Below are positions 16,278 through 24,555 of a stretch of 64,000 bases of DNA, one piece after another. A model generated the notes under the pieces. It worked only from the letters and a program-made list of their open reading frames with translations, did not search any database and was not told the origin of the DNA. The position numbers and the translations under genes were made by a program. Origin of the DNA: an uncultured Oscillospiraceae bacterium (lineage in GTDB: Bacteria > Bacillota > Clostridia > Oscillospirales > Ruminococcaceae); NCBI GenBank assembly GCA_934466455.1, contig CAKSLF010000005.1:1-64000 (forward strand), given 5' to 3'. Position 1 is the stretch's first letter. Every line of letters begins with the position of its first letter.

Positions 16278-17537
16278 TCAAATTTTAAGTATGCCCTCGT
16301 CAAGCATGGACTGTGCCGCAAGCATAACGCCCGCTTTTGCGGTGGGGAAGGTAAGCCCGCCCTGCATCCAAACGGCGTATGGCTCACGCAGGGGCGCATC
16401 TGCGGAAAGCTCCACGGAAGCACCGAGATTAAATGCGCCCGCCGCCATAATTACCTGGCTGTCATAGCCCGGCATATCCCAAGGCTCCGGGGTTACAAAG
16501 GAGTCGATAGGCGAGCCGCTTTGGATTCCGCGGCAAAAGGCGCAAAGTGCCTCCGGGCTTCCAAGGGCGATGGTTTCGATTATATCGGTGCGGGGTTCGT
16601 CAAAAGCCGGGTCCGCAGAAAAACCGCAAAGCTCAAAAAAGCGGCTTGCAAAAACTGCCGTGCGAACGGCGGAAGCGGTTACGCCCGGGGAGAAGAACAG
16701 TCCCTGATACATAGGGCGAAGCTCGCCGAGGGTGCAGCCGACCTCTCTGCCGACTCCCGGAGCGGAAAGCCGATGGGCGCAAAGCTCAACAAATTCGTGT
16801 TTTCCGGAGATATAGCCGCCGGTGTGGGCAATGCCTGCGCCGGGGTTTTTAATAAGAGAGCCGATTATAAGATCTGCGCCGACCTCCGTAGGCTCAAGCT
16901 TATCCACAAATTCTCCGTAGCAGTTGTCGCAGACACAGATTGCTTCCGGGTTTGCGTCCCGGACTATGGAGAAGATTTTGCGGATTACATCAATAGAGAG
17001 GCTCGGGCGGGTGGAGTAGCCTCTGCTGCGCTGAATATATGCCATTTTTGCGCCCTTTATTGCAGCGGGAACAGAATCAAAATCCACACTTCCGTCGGGC
17101 AGCATAGAAAGCTCCTTATAGATCACGCCGAATTCCTCGAGGGAGCCTACGCCCTTTCCGTGGATCACGCCCTGAAGCGTGTCATAGGGGGTTCCGGTAA
17201 GGGAAACCATCGTGTCGCCGGGGCGCAGAATACCGAAAAGCGCAGTTGAAATTGCATGGGTGCCGCTCATAAAATTGTGGCGTACCATGGAATCCTCAGC
17301 ACCGAAAACCCGGCTCCACACACGGTCAAGCACCTCTCTGCCTCTGTCGTCATAGCCGTAGCCGCTGCTTCCGGCAAAAAGGCTTTCGCTTACCCGGTTG
17401 TCAATAAAAGCACGAAGAACCTTTTCCGAATTGTATTTTTCAATGTCCGCAATGCGGGCAAAGGGCTTTTCGCAGTCTTCAAGAGCACGCTCCGCAAGGG
17501 CTTCGAGCCGGGAATCAATCTTAAAAAACTCACTCAT
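16278..17537 (-). CDS. Methionine gamma-lyase family PLP protein (aluminium-resistance family)
   Basis: The start is ATG 17537, behind AGAGGAAAAC; the longer frame reading runs back into the GNAT gene. The 419-residue product belongs to the PF06838 'aluminium resistance/methionine gamma-lyase' family. It has GYGYDDRGREVLD, VRHNFMSGTHAISTALFG, AICVCDNCYGEFVD and the PLP lysine in LIIGSLIKNPGAGIAHTGGY. These enzymes look like Cys/Met-metabolism PLP lyases, but their real substrate is not firmly known. In many Firmicutes the gene (ynbB in Bacillus) lies near hflX or glnR. Here it ends a five-gene overlapping minus-strand block. It overlaps the upstream GNAT stop by 8 bp, indicating coupling. Confidence 0.88.
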   Translation of the reverse strand: MSEFFKIDSRLEALAERALEDCEKPFARIADIEKYNSEKVLRAFIDNRVSESLFAGSSGYGYDDRGREVLDRVWSRVFGAEDSMVRHNFMSGTHAISTALFGILRPGDTMVSLTGTPYDTLQGVIHGKGVGSLEEFGVIYKELSMLPDGSVDFDSVPAAIKGAKMAYIQRSRGYSTRPSLSIDVIRKIFSIVRDANPEAICVCDNCYGEFVDKLEPTEVGADLIIGSLIKNPGAGIAHTGGYISGKHEFVELCAHRLSAPGVGREVGCTLGELRPMYQGLFFSPGVTASAVRTAVFASRFFELCGFSADPAFDEPRTDIIETIALGSPEALCAFCRGIQSGSPIDSFVTPEPWDMPGYDSQVIMAAGAFNLGASVELSADAPLREPYAVWMQGGLTFPTAKAGVMLAAQSMLDEGILKI

Positions 17538-18333
17538 TGCTGTTTTCCTCTTTGTCAAGATATATTGTATTAAAATTTCCGCAGGGCTTAAAGCCAAGGC
17601 GGGAATAGAGCCTGTTTGCTCTGTCGTCACAGGGGCAAAGCCATGAGGAAAGCCCCTGCGATTTAAGTATCTCCGCACATTCCGCTGTTACGGCGGAGCC
17701 AAAACCCTGCCTGCGGTATTCGGGAAGAGTAACTACGGAAACAATTCCGCCGCCGCCGGGGGAGCGTCCTCTTATGCAGGCACCGCTTACCGGCTTTCCG
17801 TCCTGCTCTATGGTGACGATTTCGCTTTGTCCACGGTTTATGTTTCTTGCCATTTTAAGAACCCACATCTCGTAATCCGGAGCAGCTCCGTCAAATTCGG
17901 AGCATACGAGGGTATAAAAACCCTTTATGTCGTTTTTAACAAAGGGCGGGATTCCCTCTCGGCTGTATTTTATATGTTTTGAGCATTTCATAAGAGGGAG
18001 GACCTCCGTATTTTCGCCAAAAACAGCCTTCAACACAGGAAAAGCTCCGTCGCCGCAGCAAATCTCGGTGATTTTATCGTCCTCCGCAAGCTTTGACATA
18101 AAGGCAAGCATTTCAGCACCCGGAAGATTCTTTCCGCAAAGGAGCATAAGCTCCTCCGTGCCTACATTAAGGGCGGAAATTGCGTTTCCGTGCTCATCAA
18201 GCTCCGTCCAAACGGTCATAAGCTCCGAAGAATCGTAAAAAGCCGTAGCCGCCGCCATAAAAATGCTGCCCATATAAGGTTCGGCAGTGCAGAGCTTTTC
18301 GATTATTTTAGGATTATCAAGAAGCTTTATCAT
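17530..18333 (-). CDS. GNAT-family N-acetyltransferase, two-domain
   Basis: The 267-residue product's C-terminal half (about 130-260) has the GNAT motifs: VTIEQDGKPVSGACI, IVSVVTLPEYRRQGFGSAVT (acetyl-CoA loop R-R-Q-G-F-G-S) and ANRLYSRLGFKPCG. The N-terminal half (about 1-125) is a separate alpha/beta region, as in FR47-like or YobR-type acetyltransferases. The start overlaps the stop of the preceding peptidase-like gene by 4 bp, and its end overlaps the PLP gene by 8 bp. It could modify an amino acid or peptide end produced by the neighbouring aminopeptidase (inference). Confidence 0.85.
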   Translation of the reverse strand: MIKLLDNPKIIEKLCTAEPYMGSIFMAAATAFYDSSELMTVWTELDEHGNAISALNVGTEELMLLCGKNLPGAEMLAFMSKLAEDDKITEICCGDGAFPVLKAVFGENTEVLPLMKCSKHIKYSREGIPPFVKNDIKGFYTLVCSEFDGAAPDYEMWVLKMARNINRGQSEIVTIEQDGKPVSGACIRGRSPGGGGIVSVVTLPEYRRQGFGSAVTAECAEILKSQGLSSWLCPCDDRANRLYSRLGFKPCGNFNTIYLDKEENSNE

Positions 18334-19361
18334 ATCTCACAAAGCTCCGTGCTCAAAGCTTTAAGCATATTTACCTCGTGCTCAAGGTCGGAAATTTTGA
18401 GCACGGAGCCTGCGCTTTGAGCATATCTTACGGGATATTCGGCGCAAACGGTGCGGATGCCGCCCCTTGCGGTATGAATATCCTCCCCAAGGCTGTATTC
18501 GGAAAGATTCTGCTTAATTTGTACCGGGATATTGTTTTTTTCGCCAAGCTCGGTTATAAACCGGCAGAGGGCGGTGTCATAAATCGTGCGGGCATCCTTA
18601 AATGCGGTTACAACGCCCTTTCCGATAGAGCAGGAGCGGTTTGCGCCGCCGGGGGTATCTCCGGCGAGTGCTCCGTCAACTATAACGGCAATATCCGGCG
18701 CAAGGGTGAATGCGGCGGAGCCGCAGCCTGCGCCCTTTATTTCCTTGCGCACGCAGAAGCAGGCGCAAAAATCATATTCCGCAGGCTCGGAAAGAAGCTC
18801 GATAAGGGCGGCGCAGCCGGCACGCCCCTCAAGTGCTTTTCCCATAACAAAGCCGTCGCCGAAGGAAAGAAAATCCCCGTCAAAAACTCCTCTGTCGCCG
18901 ATATGAACAAGGCGTTCCGCTTCTTCTCTGCTGTCTGCGCCGATGTCCATATACAGCTTGTCTATATCGGCGGGGGCGGTGCGCTCGTCCTTCTCCAAAA
19001 GGTGAAGAGCCTTGCTGCCGATAAGGGCGGGAACGGAGTTTTCTCCGATAAGTGCGCAGCGACCTATTACCACACGGGAATCTATGCTTCCGACACACTC
19101 GAATTTAAGAAAACCGTTTTCGTCGATGTTAGTTATAATAAAGCCGGGCTCGTCCATCGGTGCGCAGAACAAAACCCGTTTTTGCGGGCGGATTTTGCCT
19201 TGCTTTTCCGCAAGAATGTTGCCGAGATTGTCAACACGGGCTTTGCAATCCGGAATTTTTTTGAGCATGGAGAGAATTATTTTGCGCACTGCGCCCTCGT
19301 CGCCCGAGGAACCGTTTGCCATGGAAAGTACGCCGAGATTTTTAATCAAATCAGACATCAT
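18330..19361 (-). CDS. M42-family peptidase paralogue, probably catalytically inactive
   Basis: The 343-residue product aligns along its length with the M42 aminopeptidase encoded just upstream, but most active-site residues are changed. The metal motif AHMD is APMD (P68, D70). The bridging Asp motif DDR is EGR (178-180). The Glu-Glu pair is K206-E207, losing the general base. The final His of YMH is Gln (YAQS). The Asp of the VDGALAGDTPG region remains. The fold markers DNLGNILAE and HIGDRGVF stay, so the protein should fold. M42 enzymes form 12-subunit tetrahedral shells, so this may be a non-catalytic or regulatory subunit of a mixed shell with the active paralogue. Starts overlap (ATGA) with the upstream stop. 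Confidence 0.85.
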   Translation of the reverse strand: MMSDLIKNLGVLSMANGSSGDEGAVRKIILSMLKKIPDCKARVDNLGNILAEKQGKIRPQKRVLFCAPMDEPGFIITNIDENGFLKFECVGSIDSRVVIGRCALIGENSVPALIGSKALHLLEKDERTAPADIDKLYMDIGADSREEAERLVHIGDRGVFDGDFLSFGDGFVMGKALEGRAGCAALIELLSEPAEYDFCACFCVRKEIKGAGCGSAAFTLAPDIAVIVDGALAGDTPGGANRSCSIGKGVVTAFKDARTIYDTALCRFITELGEKNNIPVQIKQNLSEYSLGEDIHTARGGIRTVCAEYPVRYAQSAGSVLKISDLEHEVNMLKALSTELCEI

Positions 19362-20380
19362 TCCTCGCCCCCTTCCATAACATATGCGGCAATAAGCCGC
19401 CCGGTGTTCTTTATATCTTCAACAGCCATTTTTTCAATTACCGTGTGCATATATTGCTGGGGAATGGAAACGGTGCAGCAGCGAACTCCTGCGCCGGATT
19501 TTGCCATATCGTCGGCGTTTGTTCCGGTGGAGTCGCCCATGACCTCGTATTGCCACGGAATTTCGTGCTTGTTTGCAAGGTCAACAAGGCGTTCGCTCAT
19601 TGCCTTATCAAGAACCGGAGCAAAGCCGATCATCGGACCTTTTTTCATAAATTTTGTTTCAACATCGTCGGTATCCGGCGTTTTGCCAAAGCTGACATCC
19701 ATTTCAAGAGCCTCGGTGGGGGAGATTGCCGCTGCGCCTGCCGCTGCGCCTTCGCCGCCGGTTTCCTCTCTTGTGGAAAACATTGCGGTAAGTCCGCAGG
19801 GAATGTCCTTGCCTTTGAGAAGCTCAAGAGCCTCAAGAATGCAGGCGCAGCCTGCCCGGTCGTCAAGAGCGGGGGAGCTTACATACCCATTGCCCATATC
19901 CTGCCATTTTCCGAGGAGCATAACTCTGTCGCCGGGGCGAACAAGCTTTTCTGCGGTTTCCTTATCAAAGCCGATGTCCACGGCAAAATCCTCCGGCTTT
20001 GGGTTCTCCTGTTTTCCGTCGCCCTGAAGAGGCTTTGGAACGGAGCAGACAACTCCGGGATATTCTCCGTCCTTTCCCATAACGGTAACTCTTGTTCCCC
20101 AGATGCTGCGGCGGTCTATTCCGCCGCAGTTCATGGCAAAAACAAATCCGTTTTCGTCGATATGGGTGACAATAAGCGCAATCTGATCCATGTGTGCGTC
20201 CAAAAGAACATGGCGGGTGCCTTTTTTGGGGGCAACCTCGCATATAACATTGCCGAGATTATCCCGGCGCACCTTTCCGTATGGCGCAAGCAGGCGTTCG
20301 CAAACGGCTGCTGCTTCGTCCTCTGCGCCGGAATTACCCCTTGCGGCGCAAAGAGTTTTCAGAATTTCTTTTGCATCCAT
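19358..20380 (-). CDS. M42-family aminopeptidase (glutamyl/leucyl type)
   Basis: The start is ATG 20380 behind GAAAGGAC; a second ATG at 20395 overlaps that site. The 340-residue product keeps the dinuclear-metal residues of family M42: AHMD (H63, D65), ALDDRAG, TREETGGEGA (Glu-Glu) and the late YMHTVIE His. LEMDVSFGKTPD supplies the other Asp. It should be a cytosolic, self-compartmentalising aminopeptidase that trims peptides, often Glu/Asp or Leu N-termini. It sits 11 bp after murD and overlaps the inactive paralogue downstream, so the two are likely made together. Confidence 0.92.
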   Translation of the reverse strand: MDAKEILKTLCAARGNSGAEDEAAAVCERLLAPYGKVRRDNLGNVICEVAPKKGTRHVLLDAHMDQIALIVTHIDENGFVFAMNCGGIDRRSIWGTRVTVMGKDGEYPGVVCSVPKPLQGDGKQENPKPEDFAVDIGFDKETAEKLVRPGDRVMLLGKWQDMGNGYVSSPALDDRAGCACILEALELLKGKDIPCGLTAMFSTREETGGEGAAAGAAAISPTEALEMDVSFGKTPDTDDVETKFMKKGPMIGFAPVLDKAMSERLVDLANKHEIPWQYEVMGDSTGTNADDMAKSGAGVRCCTVSIPQQYMHTVIEKMAVEDIKNTGRLIAAYVMEGGEE

Positions 20381-20391
20381 ATATTGTCCTT

Positions 20392-21807
20392 TCAAAGCTC
20401 GCTTGCGGGTATTCCGTCAAGCTGACCGAGTTTGTTTACAAGTTCTTTGTACTTTCTGCCCCGAACCTCAAAGTTTGGATAGAGGTCAAAGCTTGCGGAA
20501 GCGGGGGAGAGGGTTACAATATCGCCATCCTCCGCATAACCGTATGCGGTGGCAACGGCTTCCTCCATGCTGTTTACAAAGATAATCTCCGGTTCGCCGT
20601 TATAGCTTGGGTTGCTCTGTAAGGCTGCGGAAATTTTCGGGGCGGTTGGTCCGCTTAGGATAAGCAGCTTTACTTTATTGATAAGGTGGGGGGCAAGCGG
20701 CTCATATGGAATATGCTTATCATAGCCGCCGCCGATGAGTATTACCTTTTTGTCAAAGCAGGAAAGCCCAGCAATGGTTCTGGTTGGACTTGTGGCTATG
20801 CTGTCGTTGTACCATTTAACTCCGTCAAGCTCCCGAACAAGCTCTATACGGTGCTCAACTCCGCCAAAGCTTTTTGCGATGCCATGGATAATATCAAGAG
20901 GAACCTCGCCCCAAACTGCGGTTATTGCGGTAAGGTAATTTTCCACATTATGCATACCGGGGATTTTTATATCCTCTTTCGGAAAAAGCTCGGTTATTTT
21001 TCCGTGCTCGGAATAGCAGAGCATTCCGTCGCTGCGCAAAAATGCACCGTTCTCCACCGGCTTTGTGTGGGAGAACCAGCGCAGCTCCCCGCGGACAAGC
21101 TCCGCCATGCTTGCGGTAATTACATTGTCCGCATTAAGCACGGTTACGGAAAAAGCGTTTTGGTGGCGGAGGATATTGCGCTTTGCTTCGATGTATTCCT
21201 CCATATCCTTGTGAACATCAAGATGGTTTGGCGCAACATTGGTTACAACCGCAACATCGGGCGAACGGCGCATGGAGATAAGCTGAAAGCTGGAAAGCTC
21301 CACAACGGCGCAGTCGTCGTCCTTTATATTCTCAATTATGGGAAGAAGCGCACGCCCGATGTTTCCGCCCTTATGGACGGTTTTTCCGGCTGCGGAGAGA
21401 AATTCCGCAATAAGCGTTGTTGTGGTGGTTTTTCCGTCGGAGCCGGTTACACCGTATTTTTTGCAGGGGCAAAGGTCAAAGAAAACCTCCATCTCGCTTG
21501 TAACGGCTTTGCCCTCTCTTCGAAGCTCACAAAGAGCGGGATTCCACCAGTTCATACCCGGAGTTCGAAAAACAACATCGGCGTCAATTCCGTCAAGATA
21601 GCTTTCGCCAAGGCGGAGAACCGCTCCGGCTTTTTCAAGCTCGGCGGCGCAGCCGCCAAGCTTTTCCCGGCTTGCCTTGTCCCTTGCCTCGGTTTGTATG
21701 CCTTTTTCGGCAAACATTTTGATAACATCACGGTTGCTTACGCCGATTCCGATAAAGGCGACCTTTTTGCTCTTCATTTTTTCAAAGAATTTTTCGGTTT
21801 CAGTCAT
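20392..21807 (-). CDS. murD: UDP-N-acetylmuramoyl-L-alanine--D-glutamate ligase
   Basis: The start is ATG 21807 behind GCGAGGTAT. The 471-residue product has the Mur ligase layout: an N-terminal Rossmann domain (VAFIGIGVSNRDV), the ATPase domain with P-loop GVTGSDGKTTTT, ELSSFQL and TNVAPNHLDVH, and the C-terminal domain with EHRIELV and NDSIATSPTRT. It adds D-Glu to UDP-MurNAc-L-Ala in the cytoplasm. MurD normally sits in the dcw cluster; here it heads a minus-strand block with two M42 proteins, a GNAT and a PLP protein, with no other cell-wall genes beside it. The lack of TGSNGK (Ser-Asp instead of Ser-Asn) is a small variation. Confidence 0.95.
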   Translation of the reverse strand: MTETEKFFEKMKSKKVAFIGIGVSNRDVIKMFAEKGIQTEARDKASREKLGGCAAELEKAGAVLRLGESYLDGIDADVVFRTPGMNWWNPALCELRREGKAVTSEMEVFFDLCPCKKYGVTGSDGKTTTTTLIAEFLSAAGKTVHKGGNIGRALLPIIENIKDDDCAVVELSSFQLISMRRSPDVAVVTNVAPNHLDVHKDMEEYIEAKRNILRHQNAFSVTVLNADNVITASMAELVRGELRWFSHTKPVENGAFLRSDGMLCYSEHGKITELFPKEDIKIPGMHNVENYLTAITAVWGEVPLDIIHGIAKSFGGVEHRIELVRELDGVKWYNDSIATSPTRTIAGLSCFDKKVILIGGGYDKHIPYEPLAPHLINKVKLLILSGPTAPKISAALQSNPSYNGEPEIIFVNSMEEAVATAYGYAEDGDIVTLSPASASFDLYPNFEVRGRKYKELVNKLGQLDGIPASEL

Positions 21808-21997
21808 ATAAATACCTCGCAAAAGGTTAATTTTTGTCACAGTACCCTTTAGTATAGCATATTTATCCTTAAAATAAAACATATAATGCAAAATACCGCT
21901 TAAAATTTGAGAAAAACCCGCCTATGCAGGCAAAAAAGGCGGGAAACAAAACAATGCTTAATGCAAGAAAAGACGAGTTTTGTGTCAGAAACGGGTG

Positions 21998-22026
21998 TTG
22001 AAAAACCCTTGGCGGTACTGTATACT
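21998..22026 (+). promoter_or_regulatory. Promoter of YbjQ-like zinc-ribbon gene
   Basis: TTGAAA (21998-22003), 17-bp spacer, TATACT (22021-22026), 48 bp before the start codon. Confidence 0.7.
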
Positions 22027-22073
22027 TAATATATACAGAAAAGCGGAAATTCTATTTTTAGGGGGGCAAAAGT

Positions 22074-22670
22074 ATGGCAGACAGATGTGAATGCTGCGGA
22101 AAAGAATTTTCAATTAAAAACCAGCGAAAGCATATCAAAAACTATGAGATATGCTCCCTTTGTGCGGCAAGGCTGGATATGAGCGATGTCGAAAGCTCCG
22201 TAAAAAAAATTAAAGAGGAAACCGCCGCAGCAACGGAGAAAGAAAAGCGTTCCAAAGAAGCTGCGGAGGCTGCGCAGAGGGAAGCGGAGGAAAAAATAGA
22301 TAGGCGCAATAAAATCTATGCAAATCTTGCATATTTGAAACAAAGTTTTTTGGAAACATCGGGATTTAACTTTGAAGGGTACAAAATCGTTAAATATCTT
22401 GATGTTATGAGCGGGCAGGTAGTCCTCGGCACAGGCTTTCTTTCGGAGTTTAGCGCAGGTGTGGGCGATGTCTTCGGAGCAAGCTCCACCTTGATGGCAC
22501 GGAAAATGGAAAAAGCAAAGAGCATGGCATTGGACGAGCTTGTTGTGAATTGTATGGCGTGCGGCGCAAATGCGGTAATCGGCGTTGACCTTGACTTTAT
22601 GACCATAGGAAGCAATATGATCGTTGCCTGTGCAAACGGAACGGCAGTTATAATCGAAAAAACAGAATAA
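22074..22670 (+). CDS. YbjQ-family (heavy-metal-binding domain) protein with zinc ribbon and coiled coil
   Basis: The 198-residue product starts behind AGGGGGG. It has an N-terminal zinc site (C5, C8, C27, C30), a helical charged stretch of Glu/Ala/Lys (about 37-85, likely coiled coil), and a C-terminal YbjQ (PF01906) domain: IVKYLDVMSGQVVLGTGF, GASSTLMARKMEKAKSMAL, GANAVIGVDLDF. YbjQ proteins form pentamers; the 'heavy-metal-binding' name rests on weak evidence. It has its own promoter and terminator, so it stands alone. Confidence 0.88.
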   Translation: MADRCECCGKEFSIKNQRKHIKNYEICSLCAARLDMSDVESSVKKIKEETAAATEKEKRSKEAAEAAQREAEEKIDRRNKIYANLAYLKQSFLETSGFNFEGYKIVKYLDVMSGQVVLGTGFLSEFSAGVGDVFGASSTLMARKMEKAKSMALDELVVNCMACGANAVIGVDLDFMTIGSNMIVACANGTAVIIEKTE

Positions 22671-22680
22671 ATACATAAAA

Positions 22681-22723
22681 AAGCGGCTCTGCACAAATAG
22701 GTGCAGAGCCGCTTGATTTTTTT
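22681..22723. terminator. Terminator shared with convergent asnA
   Basis: A 13-bp stem AGCGGCTCTGCAC pairs across AAATAG, with T7 after it on the plus strand. Confidence 0.9.
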
Positions 22724-23721
22724 CACAGAAGATGTATTCCTTCTTTTTCACATTCCTCGAGCGTGGAATCCGACCATACGGAAGCCTGGACCTCGCCGAT
22801 ATGGCGTTTTCCGAGCAAGAACATACATATTCGGGATTGACCTATGCCGCCGCCCATGGTTTGGGGCAGCTTTCCGGAAAGAAGGGCTTTGTGGAACGGA
22901 AGTGCCGCCCGTTCCTCGCATCCGGCTGCGGAAAGCTGGCGGCGCAGAGATTCTGCGTCAACACGGATTCCCATGGAGGAAATCTCAAATGCACGGGAAA
23001 GAACCTTGTCCCAAAGGAGAATATCGCCGTTAAGCGACCAATCGTCATAGTCGGGAGCTCTTCCGTCATGGGGCTTTCCGTTTTTAAGCGGAGCACCGAT
23101 TTGCATTAGAAAAACTGCGCCAAAACGCTTTGCGGCGGCGTCCTCACGCTCCCTCGGCGAAAGCTCCGGAAATTCGTCCTCAAGCTCCGTTGTGGTCATA
23201 AAGCCGATTTCCTTAGGAAGAACGGGAACCGTTCCGAAACGCTCACAAAGGGCTTTTTCCGTGCTCAAAAGGGCGGAGTATATGCTCAAAACCGCCGATT
23301 TAAGCGTTTCTGCGGTGCGCTCCTCCGGGGAGATGATTTTCTCCCAATCCCATTGGTCAACATATACGGAATGGAGCGCATCAAGGCTTTCGTCACGGCG
23401 GATTGCGTTCATATCGGTATAAAGACCCTCGCCCTCGGAAAAGCCATAGCGGGCAAGAGCCATTCGCTTCCATTTTGCAAGGGAATGAACGACCTCAACA
23501 TTCCGCCCGATGTCGGCAATATCAAAACAAACCGGGCGTTCGACCCCGTTTAGGTTGTCGTTAAGACCGCTTTCGGGAAAGACAAACAAAGGAGCGGATA
23601 CTCGGGTAAGATTGAGATTTTGCGCCAGCTCCCTTTCAAAAACATCCTTGATGAACTTAATGCGGATTTCCGTTTCAATAATATTATTTCGGACAGAAGC
23701 TCCTTTTACTTTTTCACTCAT
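22723..23721 (-). CDS. asnA: Aspartate--ammonia ligase (asparagine synthetase A)
   Basis: The 332-residue product has the class II tRNA-synthetase-like AsnA fold, with ETEIRIKFIKDVFE, APLFVFPESGLNDNLNGVER, VVHSLAKWKRMAL, YTDMNAIRRDE, SVYVDQWDWE and the motif-3-like GGGIGQSRICMFLL. It makes Asn from Asp, ammonia and ATP in the cytoplasm. The length is standard. The start follows AAAGGAGG. It has its own promoter and terminator. The upstream minus-strand membrane gene ends at a separate hairpin, so it is monocistronic. Confidence 0.96.
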   Translation of the reverse strand: MSEKVKGASVRNNIIETEIRIKFIKDVFERELAQNLNLTRVSAPLFVFPESGLNDNLNGVERPVCFDIADIGRNVEVVHSLAKWKRMALARYGFSEGEGLYTDMNAIRRDESLDALHSVYVDQWDWEKIISPEERTAETLKSAVLSIYSALLSTEKALCERFGTVPVLPKEIGFMTTTELEDEFPELSPREREDAAAKRFGAVFLMQIGAPLKNGKPHDGRAPDYDDWSLNGDILLWDKVLSRAFEISSMGIRVDAESLRRQLSAAGCEERAALPFHKALLSGKLPQTMGGGIGQSRICMFLLGKRHIGEVQASVWSDSTLEECEKEGIHLL

Positions 23722-23762
23722 ACACGAATAAACCTCCTTTTTTCAAGTAATCAATGAATAAG

Positions 23763-23791
23763 ATATTAGCACGCTAAAGTCTTAAAGTCAA
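23763..23791 (-). promoter_or_regulatory. Promoter of asnA
   Basis: On the minus strand: TTGACT, 17-bp spacer, TAATAT, about 40 bp before the start codon. Confidence 0.7.
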
Positions 23792-23807
23792 TGATTTTTT
23801 TAATGCG

Positions 23808-23853
23808 AAGAAGGCGCAAAAACGGCGGAACACCGCCGTTTTTGCGCCTTCTG
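23808..23853 (-). terminator. Long hairpin downstream of membrane gene
   Basis: An 18-bp or longer stem (GAAGGCGCAAAAACGGCGG and its complement) with a 4-nt loop lies just after the stop at 23861. The inner A/T tract mimics a T run inside the stem. Confidence 0.7.
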
Positions 23854-23860
23854 AAAAAAA

Positions 23861-24355
23861 TCATCTTTTTATCTTTTTGAAAAACAGAAAGTATATCAGG
23901 ATTCCGCCTATGATAAAATCGTAAAACCGCAGGCGGTCGAACAAAACTATGCTTGAAAGAACGGAAACTGCCACGATTCCGATGGAGATAATCTTCGGAA
24001 AAACCCCGGGTCCCTTTGCCATCCATGCAAAGTACGCCATAACGGGAGAAAGGAAGGCAAATACCGTCCAGCCGATTATAACGGTCACGCTGTAAACTCC
24101 CCGGGTGATGACAGCAACCGTATAATATGTAACAAGCATACCGAGGCAAAACGGAAGAATGTTAAGCATGGCGGCTTTTTTTGTCGGACTGTATATCGCA
24201 ATAAGAGTGCCGAGGAGTATCCATACGGCCATCTGCGAAAAAATGTTGCCTAAATTATCAAAATAGATATCAAAAAGCCGGGAGGCAACGCCGAGAAAAA
24301 GCCCCGCAAGAAGCATTGTAAGCGGATTAAGAATTTTTTTGCGGCTGCGGCTCAT
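23861..24355 (-). CDS. Integral membrane protein of unknown function
   Basis: The 164-residue product has about five membrane helices (about 12-30, 38-56, 62-88, 91-115, 122-156) and a basic start (MSRSRKKI). It is possibly a DUF6518-like small permease-shaped protein; I cannot assign the family. It is flanked by the asnA promoter region and tRNA-Val, and ends in its own hairpin. No catalytic motif is visible. Confidence 0.65.
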   Translation of the reverse strand: MSRSRKKILNPLTMLLAGLFLGVASRLFDIYFDNLGNIFSQMAVWILLGTLIAIYSPTKKAAMLNILPFCLGMLVTYYTVAVITRGVYSVTVIIGWTVFAFLSPVMAYFAWMAKGPGVFPKIISIGIVAVSVLSSIVLFDRLRFYDFIIGGILIYFLFFKKIKR

Positions 24356-24416
24356 AAAAACACGCCCTTTTTTGCAAAATAAAACCGCCGCAATTCATAA
24401 GAATCACGGCGGAATA

Positions 24417-24492
24417 TGGTGGACGGTAAGGAACTCGAATCCCTGACCTTCCGCACGTCAAGCGGAAGCTCTACCAGCTGAGCTAACCGTCC
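24417..24492 (-). tRNA. tRNA-Val (anticodon GAC)
   Basis: The minus strand reads GGACGGT acceptor, D arm GCTC/GAGC with AGCTGGTA loop, anticodon stem TCCGC/GCGGA with loop TTGACGT, T arm AGGGA/TCCTT with TTCGAGT, ACCGTCC, A, encoded CCA. All stems pair. Confidence 0.95.
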
Positions 24493-24508
24493 ATATCAAG
24501 CAAGGGAT

Positions 24509-24537
24509 ATTATAACCGATTGAACCGTAAAATGCAA
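24509..24537 (-). promoter_or_regulatory. Promoter of tRNA-Val
   Basis: On the minus strand: TTGCAT, 17-bp spacer, TATAAT, 17 bp before the tRNA. Confidence 0.7.
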
Positions 24538-24555
24538 GATGTTTTTTCGATTTTT

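Noticed and set aside
18378..20027. Open frame of about 550 codons on the plus strand opposite the M42 genes
   Set aside because: It runs antisense to two well-supported peptidase genes, has no ribosome binding site and no recognisable domain. The strong codon bias of the real strand leaves antisense frames open.
20686..21852. Open frame of about 390 codons on the plus strand opposite murD
   Set aside because: Antisense shadow of murD without supporting signals.
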